NCBI GenBank assembly: GCA_903909295.1
Contig: CAIVVG010000045.1
Location: 1-13,029 of the forward strand
Length of the DNA: 13,029 nt
Reading direction: 5' to 3'
Origin: an uncultured Chlamydiae bacterium
GTDB lineage: Bacteria > Chlamydiota > Chlamydiia > Chlamydiales > SM23-39
Both the position numbers and the translations under genes were made by a program. Below are positions 1 to 7,653 of this stretch, one piece after another. The notes under the pieces are model-generated. The model was not told where the DNA came from and did no database searches. It saw only the letters and a list, made by a program, of their open reading frames with translations. Position 1 is the stretch's first letter. Every line of letters begins with the position of its first letter.

Positions 1-37
1 CAAAAACTCGATGAAATATTTTTTACAGAACACCCTC
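1..37. mobile_element. Terminal inverted repeat of an IS5-like insertion sequence (partial, left edge)
   Basis: This stretch is the inverted counterpart of the right edge: 1-42 matches the reverse complement of 12987-13028 with only two differences, at positions 26 and 32. Read outward, the putative tip is GAGGGTGTTC (reverse complement of 28-37), flanked by TTA. A GAGGG-type tip next to a TNA trinucleotide fits IS5-superfamily elements. The transposase would lie left of the window and cannot be seen. The five bases beyond the putative tip (38-42) also match the other copy, so the exact boundary is uncertain. Alternatives are another dispersed repeat, or a contig break at a repeat. Confidence 0.5.
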
Positions 38-110
38 TAAGCAAGAACTCGACCTTTTAAACGCTCGCCTGAAGGAAGCTAAGGTGCTTTACAAGAGTAT
101 GAACGTATGA
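38..110 (+). pseudogene. 3' remnant of a RelE/gp49 (HigB-type) toxin gene
   Basis: In the frame that stops at TGA 108-110, the residues are SKQELDLLNARLKEAKVLYK followed by SMNV. This resembles the C-terminal helix of gp49/HigB-type toxins, which typically ends in a 'TPK-x-E-[IL]-x-x-A-x-x-R' segment. The frame has a stop at 12-14, inside the left IS-like end, so no intact toxin can be encoded. The toxin TGA overlaps the antitoxin ATG (ATGA at 107-110), the usual tight arrangement of a toxin-first module. I infer that the IS-like element removed the rest of the toxin. Only about 24 codons remain, so the family call depends heavily on the downstream antitoxin. Confidence 0.5.
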
Positions 111-490
111 AAAAGCCAAAACTCAAAACAAAACGCCTCGGAGACATCGAATATACCGAAAGCTCAGGCAATGTGTTTGCCGACCTCGGCATCGACAATC
201 CTGAAGAGGCTCTTGCTAAATCAGAAATTGTCCTCAAAATTCAAGCAATCATCAAGAAGAAGAAGCTAACCCAAGCCAAAGCCGCCAAAATCCTCAAAAT
301 CAGCCAACCCAAAATCTCCCTGCTTCTCCGCGGCTACCTCGATGACTTTTCCCTTGAGCGCCTCCTCCGCTTTCTCAACGACCTCGGCCAAGATGTCTAT
401 ATCTCTATCGTAGCGTCTCATTCAGGCCATGGCTCCACCATGATCGGTGACTCACCAAGCACAGCTCGAATCGCAGCTCTCGGCAAATAA
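107..490 (+). CDS. HigA-type XRE-family antitoxin (HTH_37 group)
   Basis: The 127-aa protein is a small DNA-binding antitoxin. Residues about 20-99 (GNVFADLGIDNPEEALAKSE, then a helix-turn-helix, then FSLERLLRFLNDLGQDVYI) follow the layout of HTH_37/COG5606 antitoxins paired with gp49/RelE toxins. The helix-turn-helix spans about residues 54-76 (TQAKAAKILKISQPKISLLL). Family members bind the toxin and repress their own operon. No convincing ribosome binding site sits just ahead of ATG 107, and the ATG overlaps the toxin stop, so translation was probably coupled to the toxin. The toxin is now a scrap, so this is an orphan antitoxin that must rely on another promoter. Residues 101-127 form a Ser/Gly/Ala-rich tail beyond the recognisable domain. 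A strong hairpin follows 6 bases after the stop. Confidence 0.85.
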   Translation: MKKPKLKTKRLGDIEYTESSGNVFADLGIDNPEEALAKSEIVLKIQAIIKKKKLTQAKAAKILKISQPKISLLLRGYLDDFSLERLLRFLNDLGQDVYISIVASHSGHGSTMIGDSPSTARIAALGK

Positions 491-495
491 ATCCA

Positions 496-539
496 TAGAG
501 GGGGCGGCAAGTGCCTTGCCGCCCTCTATATCTTTCTTG
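496..539 (+). terminator. Rho-independent terminator after the antitoxin gene
   Basis: The arm 496-511 (tagagggggcggcaag) pairs with 515-528 (cttgccgccctcta) around a TGC loop, with a two-G bulge in the left arm. A moderately T-rich tail (tatctttctt) follows. The position directly after the antitoxin stop supports termination of that transcript. Confidence 0.75.
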
Positions 540-547
540 AGGCAAAT

Positions 548-700
548 GCCGCTTCGCGGCTTTCACTGGCCTTTGGCCATTTATCGGCGCCGAGCGCCTC
601 TGGATATTTGACCTGCAGTAGAGGAAATTTTATGCGGGTGGGTTTTTCCACCCACATAAATAGGATTCCCTCGCCGCGGGGCAAATGGCCAAAGGCCAGT
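548..700. repeat. Cluster of short GC-rich palindromes (REP-like)
   Basis: Four hairpins share the same design, a 5-bp GC-rich stem with a 3-nt loop: GCCGC-TTC-GCGGC (548-560), TGGCC-TTT-GGCCA (567-579), GGCGC-CGA-GCGCC (586-598) and TGGCC-AAA-GGCCA (686-698). The second and fourth are cores of a perfect 18-bp inverted repeat, 565-582 against 683-700. That repeat encloses the third hairpin and the hairpin at 628-660. This resembles repetitive extragenic palindromes, but only one cluster of this sequence is visible, so genome-wide repetition is not shown. Confidence 0.55.
628..660. repeat. Imperfect hairpin inside the palindrome cluster
   Basis: TTTATG-C-GGGTGG pairs with CCACCC-A-CATAAA around a GTTTTT-type loop, with one C/A mismatch. 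The stem lies midway between the arms of the 18-bp inverted repeat and could be the apical stem of one larger structure spanning 565-700. No T-run follows, so a terminator role is unlikely. Confidence 0.5.
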
Positions 701-934
701 TTCACAATCGGTTTGCTGCCGCTGGGGCCGTCTCATCCGTGGCTCCCTTGCAATAGGTCGCTTTAGCAACCAGTTCAGAGCCTACTACTTCCATGCGATC
801 GGAGTCGCAACGAAGCTGAGGCAGTCGGAGAACTGTAAGAGAGTGGGTACAAGCAGCTTGTAATGAGAGCGGGAACCTCGGATCTAGCGAAATAGTATAG
901 CAGACCTTAGAATTTTCAGAAAGTCAAATCTTCA

Positions 935-967
935 GGGGGCCATTCCCGCTACAGCAGGATGGCCCCC
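935..967 (+). terminator. Strong hairpin upstream of the transporter gene (terminator or attenuator)
   Basis: A perfect 9-bp stem, GGGGGCCAT (935-943) with ATGGCCCCC (959-967), encloses a 15-nt loop in which CCxGC/GCxGG can pair further. The sequence after it is only mildly T-rich (atatttgggtctagctttt). It could end a transcript from the unassigned segment at about 770-930, or act as a leader hairpin for the downstream operon. The choice cannot be made from sequence alone. Confidence 0.5.
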
Positions 968-1001
968 ATATTTGGGTCTAGCTTTTAGCGAGCTAACCTG
1001 A

Positions 1002-1007
1002 TATAAA
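1002..1007 (+). promoter_or_regulatory. Candidate -10 element for the transporter operon
   Basis: TATAAA lies 7 bases ahead of ATG 1015, so transcription from it would start at or within a base or two of the start codon. No good -35 is visible (the best-spaced hexamer is TAGCTT at 979-984). The call rests mainly on the -10 match and is weak. Confidence 0.3.
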
Positions 1008-1014
1008 CAGAGGG

Positions 1015-2712
1015 ATGCGCTGGCTTCCCAAGACCCGTCTTCGCTCATTCTATCTGTTGAATGCAACCCAATTTTTGGGGGCATTGAACGATAATATCTT
1101 CAAACTCCTCGTGATCTACCTCCTGATCCACGTCAAGGGGCCCGCAGCGGCCAACGCCGTCCTCTCCTTGGCGGGGGCGATTTTTGTGATCCCCTTCCTC
1201 ATCTTTGCCTCCACGGCGGGGGTCATGGCTGATCGCTTTAGCAAGAGGACGATCATCGTCTATACGAAGGTAGCTGAGGTGATCGTCATGGTCTTTGGGC
1301 TGATCTCCGTCTATTTTGAGTGGGAGATCGGCTCGTATATAGCGCTTTTCCTCATGGCCGCGCAGAGTGCCTTTTTCGGCCCCTCAAAATATGGAATCAT
1401 CCCAGAGCTGGTCGACTCGGACCGGGTCTCTAAAGCCAATGGCTCGATTACCTCTTTTACCTACATTGCAGTGATTGCGGGCACTTTTTTAGCCTCTTTC
1501 ATCACCGATATCACCAATAAAAACTTTATTCTCGTTTCCCTTTTCTGCGTCTTTATCGCCCTGATCGGCGTGTTGACCAGTCTTGGCATTTCCCGCACGG
1601 CTCCGCAAAATTCCCCTAAAAAGATCAATCCGATTTTCCTCTATGAGATCTATAAAACGCTCAAGTTCAGCTGGACGCTGCCCCATCTCCTTCCCGCTAT
1701 TTACGGATCTTCTTACTTCCTCTTTCTGGGAGCGTTTACTCAGCTAAACATCATCCCCTTTGCGATCCAGTCTCTGGGTTTGAGTGAAGTGGGCGGGGGG
1801 TATCTGTTCCTCCCTACTGCTGTGGGAATTGCCATTGGGGGACTGCTCGTCGGGCGCATCTCAAAGGGGCGCATCGAGCCGGGCCTCTCTTGCATAGCCG
1901 GCTTTTTTATCGCCCTCTTTTTTCTATGCCTCTCTCTTTGCTCCTCATCGCTGCCGCTCACCATCCTCTGGCTCACCTTGATTGGGGTGGGCGCCGGCAT
2001 TTACCTGATCCCCTTTGACGCCTTTCTCCAGGTCAATAGCCCCCAGGAAAAACGGGGCCAAATGATCGCTGCGGCGAGCTTTCTCGGGTTCGTAGGTGTC
2101 TTGATGGCGGCGCTCTTCCTCTTCCTCATCAGCGAAGAGATGGGCTTTACCGCAAGTGCCGGCTTTGCTGTGATGGGGATACTCACCTTCATCACCAATT
2201 TTGTGATGATGGGACGGATATCGGCCCTCTTCTTCCCCTTCTTTGCGAGAAAAATCCTCAAACGGGTCCGCAAACTGCACCTCATCTCTCCGATCCCCAA
2301 CCCTTCCGCCGTCATTATTTTACAGAGCCGCTCTTGGTGGGATGCGATCCTCCTCTTTGCCGCCATCCCCAAGCTCCGGATCTTTGTCCCTGGCCCCTCT
2401 TTTCGCCATTTTCCCTGGTTCAATGGCCTCTTTGAATCAATTCGGATCATTGCAGCAGATCCCCATCCAAGAACGACTGAAGAACAGATTTTTGGGTTCA
2501 TTCGACGAGAACAAGATGAAAATTGCACAGCTTGCCTCTTTCTGCATGGCAAAAAAGACTATGCAGAGACGCTGGAAGCCTACTCTCGGATTTTTCAACG
2601 ACTGGACAAACCAATCATCTTTGCCCACACCATCAAGGAACGGCGACCCAAGCGATTTCTTGGGATTCGCTACTATGAAAAACAAATCGCTCTCTCATTT
2701 CAGGGTATATGA
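1015..2712 (+). CDS. LplT-like MFS transporter fused to a degenerate PlsC-type acyltransferase domain
   Basis: The 565-aa protein has two parts. Residues 1 to about 410 are a polytopic MFS transporter of the LplT type. Recognisable stretches are LLNATQFLGALNDNIFKLL near the N-terminus, FFGPSKYGIIPELV, and the following RVSKANGSITSFTYIAVIAG. LplT proteins flip lysophospholipids across the inner membrane, and fusions to acyltransferases are common in bacteria. Residues about 422-565 look like a shortened PlsC-like acyltransferase, but the expected N-H-x4-D motif reads Q-S-R-S-W-W-D (Ser438 for His, Asp443 kept). The usual F-P-E-G-T block is replaced by L-H-G-K-K-D-Y around residue 512. The domain may therefore be catalytically inactive. 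The purine-rich ACAGAGGG abuts ATG 1015 without normal spacing. In-frame stop 994-996 limits any upstream extension. The stop overlaps the Nudix start. Confidence 0.8.
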   Translation: MRWLPKTRLRSFYLLNATQFLGALNDNIFKLLVIYLLIHVKGPAAANAVLSLAGAIFVIPFLIFASTAGVMADRFSKRTIIVYTKVAEVIVMVFGLISVYFEWEIGSYIALFLMAAQSAFFGPSKYGIIPELVDSDRVSKANGSITSFTYIAVIAGTFLASFITDITNKNFILVSLFCVFIALIGVLTSLGISRTAPQNSPKKINPIFLYEIYKTLKFSWTLPHLLPAIYGSSYFLFLGAFTQLNIIPFAIQSLGLSEVGGGYLFLPTAVGIAIGGLLVGRISKGRIEPGLSCIAGFFIALFFLCLSLCSSSLPLTILWLTLIGVGAGIYLIPFDAFLQVNSPQEKRGQMIAAASFLGFVGVLMAALFLFLISEEMGFTASAGFAVMGILTFITNFVMMGRISALFFPFFARKILKRVRKLHLISPIPNPSAVIILQSRSWWDAILLFAAIPKLRIFVPGPSFRHFPWFNGLFESIRIIAADPHPRTTEEQIFGFIRREQDENCTACLFLHGKKDYAETLEAYSRIFQRLDKPIIFAHTIKERRPKRFLGIRYYEKQIALSFQGI

Positions 2713-3164
2713 CCATAGAAGTATACGAAACGCTCCCTGCTGATTTTGTCCCTAAGATGTATACCGCCGCCTGCTACTTAGAGGTAGACGGCAAGGTCCT
2801 CTTGGTGCAGAGGGCTCCGCACAAATCAGAACCTGGAAAATGGGGCGTTCCCGCAGGGAAACTGGACCCGGGTGAGACTCCTGGAGAAGCCGCTGTGAGG
2901 GAGCTGTTTGAAGAGACAGGAATACGGGCCCAAGTGCGCTCTTTGGGGGCGCTTTATATGCGGCTACCTAAGCTGAGCTACGTCTACTCTATTTTTCAGG
3001 TACTGTTGGACCACCAGCCAGAGGTGTATTTGTCTGATGAAAATACAAACTACTGCTGGGCCTCGAACGCCGATCTAGAGAAGCTTGTCCTCATGCCCGG
3101 CGCCCCAGAAGGTCTCGCCTATTTCAGAAGCCGCGCATTCCCGTCTCTCGGGCAAGAAAAATAG
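2709..3164 (+). CDS. Nudix hydrolase
   Basis: The 151-aa protein contains a complete Nudix box at residues 50-72, G-x5-E-x7-R-E-L-F-E-E-T-G-I. Arg64, Glu65, Glu68 and Glu69 are in place for metal binding and catalysis. Nudix enzymes cleave a nucleoside diphosphate linked to another group; the sequence does not reveal the substrate. The start overlaps the stop of the transporter gene (ATGA at 2709-2712), which implies translational coupling and co-transcription. Length is normal for a single-domain Nudix protein. The motif W-G-V-P-A-G-K-L before the box is typical of the MutT/ADP-sugar/NADH groups but not diagnostic. The TAG stop at 3162-3164 lies inside the outer stem of the intergenic inverted repeat. 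Confidence 0.9.
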   Translation: MTIEVYETLPADFVPKMYTAACYLEVDGKVLLVQRAPHKSEPGKWGVPAGKLDPGETPGEAAVRELFEETGIRAQVRSLGALYMRLPKLSYVYSIFQVLLDHQPEVYLSDENTNYCWASNADLEKLVLMPGAPEGLAYFRSRAFPSLGQEK

Positions 3165-3319
3165 AACAGGGATCGGCCGTCCCCGAGACGGCGGCAGGAT
3201 AGCGGGGAGGCCCCGCACCCCACTAGAAGAAAGAAGGGTTTTGTTTTTTTCTTTGGGAGCGCGAGGGCTTCCCTCGCCGCTCCTGCCCGCACGCTTCGTG
3301 CGGCTCCCTGTTATTTTTC
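3156..3319. repeat. Multi-branched inverted-repeat element between convergent genes
   Basis: An outer stem of 8 + 7 bp with a 2-nt bulge joins 3156-3172 to 3305-3319. Inside are GCCGTC/GACGGC (3176-3192), GCGGGG/CCCCGC (3202-3216), GGAGC-GCGAGGG/CCCTCGC-c-GCTCC (3256-3283) and CCGCACG/CGTGCGG (3287-3303). A long-range GGCAGGA/TCCTGCC pairing (3193-3199 with 3281-3287) is also possible. A T-run lies at 3239-3250. The element sits between a plus-strand and a minus-strand gene, so a bidirectional terminator is the simplest reading. Terminal repeats enclosing several palindromes also fit a MITE or REP-type element. Confidence 0.6.
3287..3318 (+). terminator. Terminator hairpin for the Nudix operon
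   Basis: CCGCACG-CTT-CGTGCGG (3287-3303) is followed by ctccctgttattttt and then further T-runs to about 3330. It lies 123 bases past the Nudix stop and just before the 3' end of the convergent barrel gene. Confidence 0.5.
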
Positions 3320-3337
3320 TCTGTTTTTTACCTAGAC

Positions 3338-4603
3338 TTAGAAACCGTAGATGAATTCTATTTCGTACTGTTTGTAGGTCAGGTTAGGCCCAATGTTCTT
3401 ATTGAGCGTCCAAGACATTTTGTAGTTCTGTTGGATCGTGATGTTGTCTGTGAACGCATAGAGCGCTTCGAGCTCAAACCCTTTGTAGTTGCCAGAGCCA
3501 ACTGCTGTTTTGTTGGTCGTAGCGCCAGAGGTTGGGTCGCCGTCATTCGCATTGGTGTAGAAACCTACATCAGCGGCATTCCCTCTGCCGATCCCCGCAA
3601 CGTCAAAGCTAGGCACTGCCTGCGCTTGTAGCCACTGGTAGTTCATGTCGATCGCCCAGTCATACTGCTTCTTCACGAGGCCCAGAGACATCCCTGCATA
3701 CCACCCAAAATTTTGTTTGGTGTAGTTAGTTTGAGCAACACCTCCAGCGAGGTGGTTGCAGAGGCCGGCGGCATAGAACTTGATCAAGCGGTTCCCGAGC
3801 CAGCCGGGATACATCTGGTAAGAGGAGAGAAATTGCGATACGACGTATTTGTATCGGAGGTTATTGAGTTCGTTCGCATAGGGTTTGTACCAATCGATGA
3901 CAGAATACTTGAGGTTGAGTCCTACGTTAGCGATCCGAAGTCCGCCCATTTCCGCCACGTAGGCGTAGTGGCTGGTCTTATCATCGACGAGGAGGGCGCC
4001 TGTGTTGAAGTAGTAGTCCCCAATCTCAGGCCACGCTTTGCTAAAGCGAAAGAGAACGCCATCGTAGAGGGAGGAAAATTCCAGTTTGGATTCATAGACG
4101 TTAGAGAGATATCTACGACCGATCTCTGCATCTGCTGTGAAAGTATCTCCTGCGACAATACGGCCCCCGAGATAGGCTTTTTCAAGGCGGATTTTGTTCA
4201 ATGTACCGCTTCGAACGCCCATGTCGTTATCAAACTCCAATTTGATAGCGGCCCAGGTGCGATCTGTCCGATAGTCGATCATCAAATTCACCTCGACATC
4301 CCACGCGTATTGAGCTTTATTCACCGCTCCGCCGTCGCCTCTTTGCCGAATTCCGTTCTTCACTTCGTTCGTGTCTTGCAGTTCTGTTCGAACTTCGCCA
4401 CTGATTGAGAGGTCTCCTCCGATCTCTTTCAAGGTGACAAATCGCTTATCGCGGAGCCAGCGACGAAGAGCGTCCATGTCGTCTTGGGTATCTTTTTTAT
4501 CGGAGAACTCCACATCGCCTTGGGCAATCTGTGGGGAGGCCTGCTGGCCGAAGAGGGGAAAGCTCGCAACGAGCGAGGCGAGAAGGAATCGGGGGAACTT
4601 CAT
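3338..4603 (-). CDS. Outer-membrane beta-barrel protein, possibly a porin
   Basis: The 421-aa protein starts with a signal peptide (residues 1 to about 20, MKFPRFLLASLVASFPLFGQ). A charged linker follows (about 30-55, with DALRRWLRDKRFVT). The remainder alternates short hydrophobic and polar segments rich in Tyr, Trp, Gly and Asn, and the last residue is Phe (IEFIYGF). This is the pattern of a Gram-negative outer-membrane barrel with a C-terminal BAM signal. It has no MOMP N-terminal signature, so it belongs to a different family from the two upstream genes. Related barrels in environmental chlamydiae are described as putative outer-membrane proteins or porins, but I cannot name the family with certainty. 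AGGA lies 7 bases ahead of ATG 4603. It has its own promoter 66 bp downstream of the second MOMP-like gene. Confidence 0.75.
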   Translation of the reverse strand: MKFPRFLLASLVASFPLFGQQASPQIAQGDVEFSDKKDTQDDMDALRRWLRDKRFVTLKEIGGDLSISGEVRTELQDTNEVKNGIRQRGDGGAVNKAQYAWDVEVNLMIDYRTDRTWAAIKLEFDNDMGVRSGTLNKIRLEKAYLGGRIVAGDTFTADAEIGRRYLSNVYESKLEFSSLYDGVLFRFSKAWPEIGDYYFNTGALLVDDKTSHYAYVAEMGGLRIANVGLNLKYSVIDWYKPYANELNNLRYKYVVSQFLSSYQMYPGWLGNRLIKFYAAGLCNHLAGGVAQTNYTKQNFGWYAGMSLGLVKKQYDWAIDMNYQWLQAQAVPSFDVAGIGRGNAADVGFYTNANDGDPTSGATTNKTAVGSGNYKGFELEALYAFTDNITIQQNYKMSWTLNKNIGPNLTYKQYEIEFIYGF

Positions 4604-4636
4604 CTGGGCGTCCTAATTAATAAAAGTAATTCAGGG

Positions 4637-4666
4637 ATTATAGGACAAACAGGGGGCAAATGTAAA
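4637..4666 (-). promoter_or_regulatory. Sigma-70-type promoter for the barrel gene
   Basis: On the minus strand, TTTACA (4666-4661) is separated by 18 bp from a consensus TATAAT (4642-4637). Transcription would begin near 4630, leaving a 5' leader of about 27 nt before ATG 4603. This is the best consensus promoter in the window. It suggests high-level expression of the barrel, independent of the upstream genes. Confidence 0.75.
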
Positions 4667-4669
4667 GAG

Positions 4670-5437
4670 TTAAAATCGGACTTGGCACGACAAAGAAAGG
4701 CCCTCTTCAAACCATCCTCGCCATTCGATGTTGAGGGAGGCAACGGTCCCCGCTCCGATGGTGCATCCGATGAAGGGGCCTGTGATGATGAGGGAACGGA
4801 GGCGCGCGGAAGAGCCTTGAACGTGCTTGACGCGCAAGATCGTTTGGTTGACAAGGCAACCTAGGTAAGGGGCAAAGAGGCCCATTTTTTGGGTCAAAGA
4901 GGCTCCCGCCTGCCAGTAGTAAAAGTAGGTGTTTGCACGGTTCGACTGAGCAGCTCCGTCGAGGGTCACTTTGGCCTTGGCTCCGCCCCAGCCTCCCGCT
5001 TGCCCTTCGGCCGCAAGAGTGGTGTCTTTGACCTCCAACAAGATGAGGGTTCCATTTCCAGCGCCAAAAAAGCCCACACCGGTCTTTCCCTTCCATGTTT
5101 GTCGCTCTTCCCTCCAACTCCAGTTAAAGGTTCCGGGGCCCGCCTCGAGTTGCAGGTTGAGCCGTTCTCGGATATTCCAAATCACTTGGGCGATTTCCAC
5201 ATTGCCGGAAAGAGTTGCCTTGCGGATTCCTTGGAGGGGGGAGGTCCGAGAGGGGCGAAATAATTTTTGGATGAGGAATTCTTGGGTGTACCCCACCTGG
5301 ACATGGGTCCAAGAGGTGTCGGGGATAAAGAGCCCTTCGTCGAGCAGTGCGGGAGCCGCGGGGTTGCCGATCGGGGCTGCGAAAAGGGAGAAGAGGGGGA
5401 GCAAGAAAAGGAGCCGTATTAAAATGGCTTCTTTCAT
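4670..5437 (-). CDS. MOMP (OmpA)-like outer-membrane protein, second tandem copy
   Basis: The protein is 255 aa from ATG 5437. That start gives a clean signal peptide (MKEAILIRLLFLLPLFSLFA) and a TGAGG ribosome site 6 nt upstream. An upstream reading to 5515 would add 26 polar residues before the signal and is rejected. The mature N-terminus APIGNPAAPALLDEGLFIP matches the chlamydial MOMP signature (LPVGNPAEPSLLIDG in C. trachomatis, from memory). The C-terminus, LNIEWRGWFEEGLSLSCQVRF, parallels the neighbouring paralogue and ends in Phe. At 255 aa it is far shorter than classical MOMP (about 390 aa). It has three Cys after the signal peptide, so a cross-linked Cys network like that of Chlamydiaceae is unlikely. 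The middle is diverged. Its start codon lies in a long hairpin with the end of the upstream gene. Confidence 0.75.
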   Translation of the reverse strand: MKEAILIRLLFLLPLFSLFAAPIGNPAAPALLDEGLFIPDTSWTHVQVGYTQEFLIQKLFRPSRTSPLQGIRKATLSGNVEIAQVIWNIRERLNLQLEAGPGTFNWSWREERQTWKGKTGVGFFGAGNGTLILLEVKDTTLAAEGQAGGWGGAKAKVTLDGAAQSNRANTYFYYWQAGASLTQKMGLFAPYLGCLVNQTILRVKHVQGSSARLRSLIITGPFIGCTIGAGTVASLNIEWRGWFEEGLSLSCQVRF

Positions 5438-5516
5438 AAATTCCTCAGGGATTCGGTCGGCTGCGGCTTTGCCTCGCTCGCCCGAATCCTGTGATGAATT
5501 TATGAAAGAAGCCATT
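5423..5516 (-). promoter_or_regulatory. 94-nt intercistronic hairpin masking the second MOMP-like start codon
   Basis: The arms 5423-5443 and 5496-5516 are perfect 21-bp inverted repeats. After an internal loop, 5449-5456 pairs with 5482-5489 (8 bp), and a small GGC-TTT-GCC stem lies in the apical loop. In the minus-strand mRNA one arm covers the stop of the upstream MOMP-like gene and the other covers the ATG (5437-5435) and first codons of the downstream gene. The ribosome site is in or beside the internal loop. Ribosomes reaching the upstream stop would disrupt the outer stem, so translational coupling is the natural inference. Confidence 0.75.
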
Positions 5517-6303
5517 AAAATCGAATGTCCGCTGAAACAGAAACGGCTTCTTCGTCAAAGAGGCGCCCTTCTACATTGAGCATAAAGTATTTGCCGGTCG
5601 AGAGGGAGCATCCCGCGATCAGCCCTACCACATGCCGATTTTCAAAGTGGGTCGTAGACGAGCCGTCGGCAGCGATCGGAACGTGTGCGTGACTGACCTC
5701 GGTTCGGGCGCTCGAATATTTCGCGCCAACGTAGGGCGTGAGGAGGTCGATATGATAAGAGAGGCCGAGATCTACTTGCCACTCTCTCCAATGGAACCGA
5801 GTTCCTTGAACACTTTCCCCTACGCCATCAGAGGTAAGAGAAGAGAGCCCCGTCCCAGTCTGTTCGTAGCGCCCTCCCGTTCCCAAAGTCACGTTGCCCC
5901 ACTCAAAAAGGATCGCCCTGGCCCCCACACCCCACAATAAGTGGTAAGGGGTCTCTAGCTTGATCCGCACCACATAATCAGCGAGGTTCCTAAAGCGCCA
6001 GTTGGTAGAAGTGGAAGAGGAGCTGAGGAGTCCGTAGAGATCGAGCCGATCGACGACGTTGAGTGTTAAGGCGGCGCCGTTGGAGGTCTGGGTGTACCGG
6101 TCGACGATGCCCCAACTCTCTTCAATTTGCTTCATCCGGGCGTCTTGAACAAAATCCCCCTCATACCCAACTCGTCCGTAAACTCCACTGTGGTAAGGGA
6201 TAAAAACCCCCTCTTTCAAAGTGTGTGGCGCGGCGGGGTTTCCGACAGGAGCCGCATGAAGAGCAAAAAACGCAAAAAGGAAAAAAACGTGGAGGCGCAT
6301 CAT
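5515..6303 (-). CDS. MOMP (OmpA)-family outer-membrane porin, first tandem copy
   Basis: The 262-aa protein begins with a signal peptide (about residues 1-17) and then [19 protein letters not shown]. Several blocks line up with C. trachomatis MOMP as I recall it: [20 protein letters not shown] with MOMP [31 protein letters not shown] with [40 protein letters not shown] with [20 protein letters not shown]; and the end [17 protein letters not shown] with TRLIDERAAHVNAQFRF. It is a trimeric-porin-family barrel, but about one third shorter than classical MOMP, probably through reduced surface loops. Only one Cys follows the signal peptide. The start lies 10 bp after the FAD monooxygenase stop, with no clear ribosome site, so coupling to that gene is likely. 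Either ATG of the ATGATG pair (6303 or 6300) could be used. Confidence 0.85.
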   Translation of the reverse strand: [262 protein letters not shown]

Positions 6304-6313
6304 GGTACAAATA

Positions 6314-7645
6314 TTAGACGAGTTCCAAATAGTCCGCTACCTTCTTCCAATCGATAGGAGAGCTTCTGAGCCCCACGACGAGGTCGGGGCGAATGATGTA
6401 GATGGCCTCTCGCTTCACTCCATAAGTGGCGCATAGTTCAGGGTTTTTTGAGCGGTCGATGAGGAGCGTGGGTTCCACCGGAAATTTCTCCGAAGGGGCA
6501 TCCGTAAACAGAAGGATCTGATGCCCGGTCGTTTTTTGTCCGAGAGTCGGAGCGCGCGATCCCGCAACGGGACCTCCCCCAAAGTGGCCCAACTCCACTG
6601 CGATAGGGCTTTTGGGATAGACAATCGAGAGCTGCGCGATCCCTCTTGTGAGTTTGCGCCGAAACCAAGGGCAGCGAAGGAGGCTGCGGATCACCGCATT
6701 TCTCACAACTCTAACAAATGGGTTGCGGAGCGCCATGAGACGAGTGGCAAGTTCTGTGTAGCAAAGCAGCCCTTTCCCAAAAGAGTGGCGCTCCAAATTG
6801 TAGGTGTCGAGGAGGCGGGGACTCTTCAACTTCCAGGCCAGGTTAAATGCATCTTGGATCCCCGAATTCATCCCTTGTCCCCCTGCGGGGCTGTGGATGT
6901 GGGCAGCGTCCCCTGCGAGAAATACGTTCCCCTGCCGATAGGCGCTCACCATCCGCGTATGGATCTGAAAAGTAGCTTGCCAAGTGGGATGGGAAATTTC
7001 AGCATTTGGAAGAAGCTCTTGAATCTCACCCAGCGTCATCCCCTCCATTTGAAATACGAGCCGGTAGGTATCTGGAGCGGGGAGGGGGAGAACCCCCACA
7101 AGTCCTTTCGGGGTGAAAAAACCGTACGCTTCATTATGAGGACGGTTCCACTTCAAGGTGACGTCGGCCAAGGAAAAGGTCGACGGAAAGGCCCTCCCCT
7201 CAAACGAAAGGCCCAAAAGCTTGCGCACCGCGCTATGGCTCCCGTCACACCCCACAATCCACTTGGCGGGGAACTGCTTTAAAGTTTTTAATTGCACCCC
7301 TCTCTCTACTCGCACTCCCAACGATCCGAGATACTCTTCCAAAATCGCCTCTGTCTTGCTCTGCTCTAAACTCAACACAAAGGGGTACTCTGTATCGAGC
7401 TCATCAAATGAGAGACGAGACAAACTGTTAAAGGCCCGCACCCGGATCCCTTGAGCCAAAAACCGGTCTACGATCCCTAAGTGGTGAAAAATTTCTAGAG
7501 TGCGGGGCTGGATCGCAATCGCTTTTGAGTAGACAGACCGGGAAATCGCTTGGTCGATGATCCGAACGGAGAGGCCATGCCGCACGAGCTCTGCTGCCAT
7601 AAAAAGTCCTGTGGGCCCCGCGCCCACCACCAATACGTCGACCAT
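6314..7645 (-). CDS. FAD-dependent aromatic-ring monooxygenase (class A, UbiH/PheA-like)
   Basis: The 443-aa protein shows the three marks of class A flavoprotein hydroxylases. They are the N-terminal dinucleotide site VVGAGPTG (residues 6-13, Asp31 at the end of the second strand), the CDG motif around 133-135 (VGCDGSHSAVRKLLG), and the GD motif at 245-246 (VFLAGDAAHIHSPAGGQGMN). Such enzymes use NAD(P)H, FAD and O2 to hydroxylate aromatic compounds. The layout with a C-terminal segment resembles the PheA/TetX/phenol-hydroxylase branch more than UbiH itself, and the substrate is not predictable. ATG 7645 is preferred because AAGG lies 5 nt upstream; the in-frame GTG at 7651 has no spaced site. 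It is the first gene of a likely operon with the two MOMP-like genes, an odd pairing with no obvious metabolic link. Confidence 0.85.
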   Translation of the reverse strand: MVDVLVVGAGPTGLFMAAELVRHGLSVRIIDQAISRSVYSKAIAIQPRTLEIFHHLGIVDRFLAQGIRVRAFNSLSRLSFDELDTEYPFVLSLEQSKTEAILEEYLGSLGVRVERGVQLKTLKQFPAKWIVGCDGSHSAVRKLLGLSFEGRAFPSTFSLADVTLKWNRPHNEAYGFFTPKGLVGVLPLPAPDTYRLVFQMEGMTLGEIQELLPNAEISHPTWQATFQIHTRMVSAYRQGNVFLAGDAAHIHSPAGGQGMNSGIQDAFNLAWKLKSPRLLDTYNLERHSFGKGLLCYTELATRLMALRNPFVRVVRNAVIRSLLRCPWFRRKLTRGIAQLSIVYPKSPIAVELGHFGGGPVAGSRAPTLGQKTTGHQILLFTDAPSEKFPVEPTLLIDRSKNPELCATYGVKREAIYIIRPDLVVGLRSSPIDWKKVADYLELV

Positions 7646-7653
7646 ATTCACCT

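Larger units (their letters stand above)
491..1014. other. 524-bp non-coding stretch with terminator, palindrome cluster and unknown segment
   Basis: No credible protein gene lies here; the only sizeable frame (minus strand, 581-769) has a composition set by the palindromes. Contents in order: the terminator at 496-539; GC-rich small hairpins at 548-698; an AT-flanked hairpin at 628-660; an unassigned segment at about 770-930 with short stems; a strong hairpin at 935-967; and a TATAAA box at 1002-1007 just ahead of the transporter gene. I looked for tRNA features (a GGTTC-type T arm and matching acceptor ends) and saw none. Confidence 0.7.
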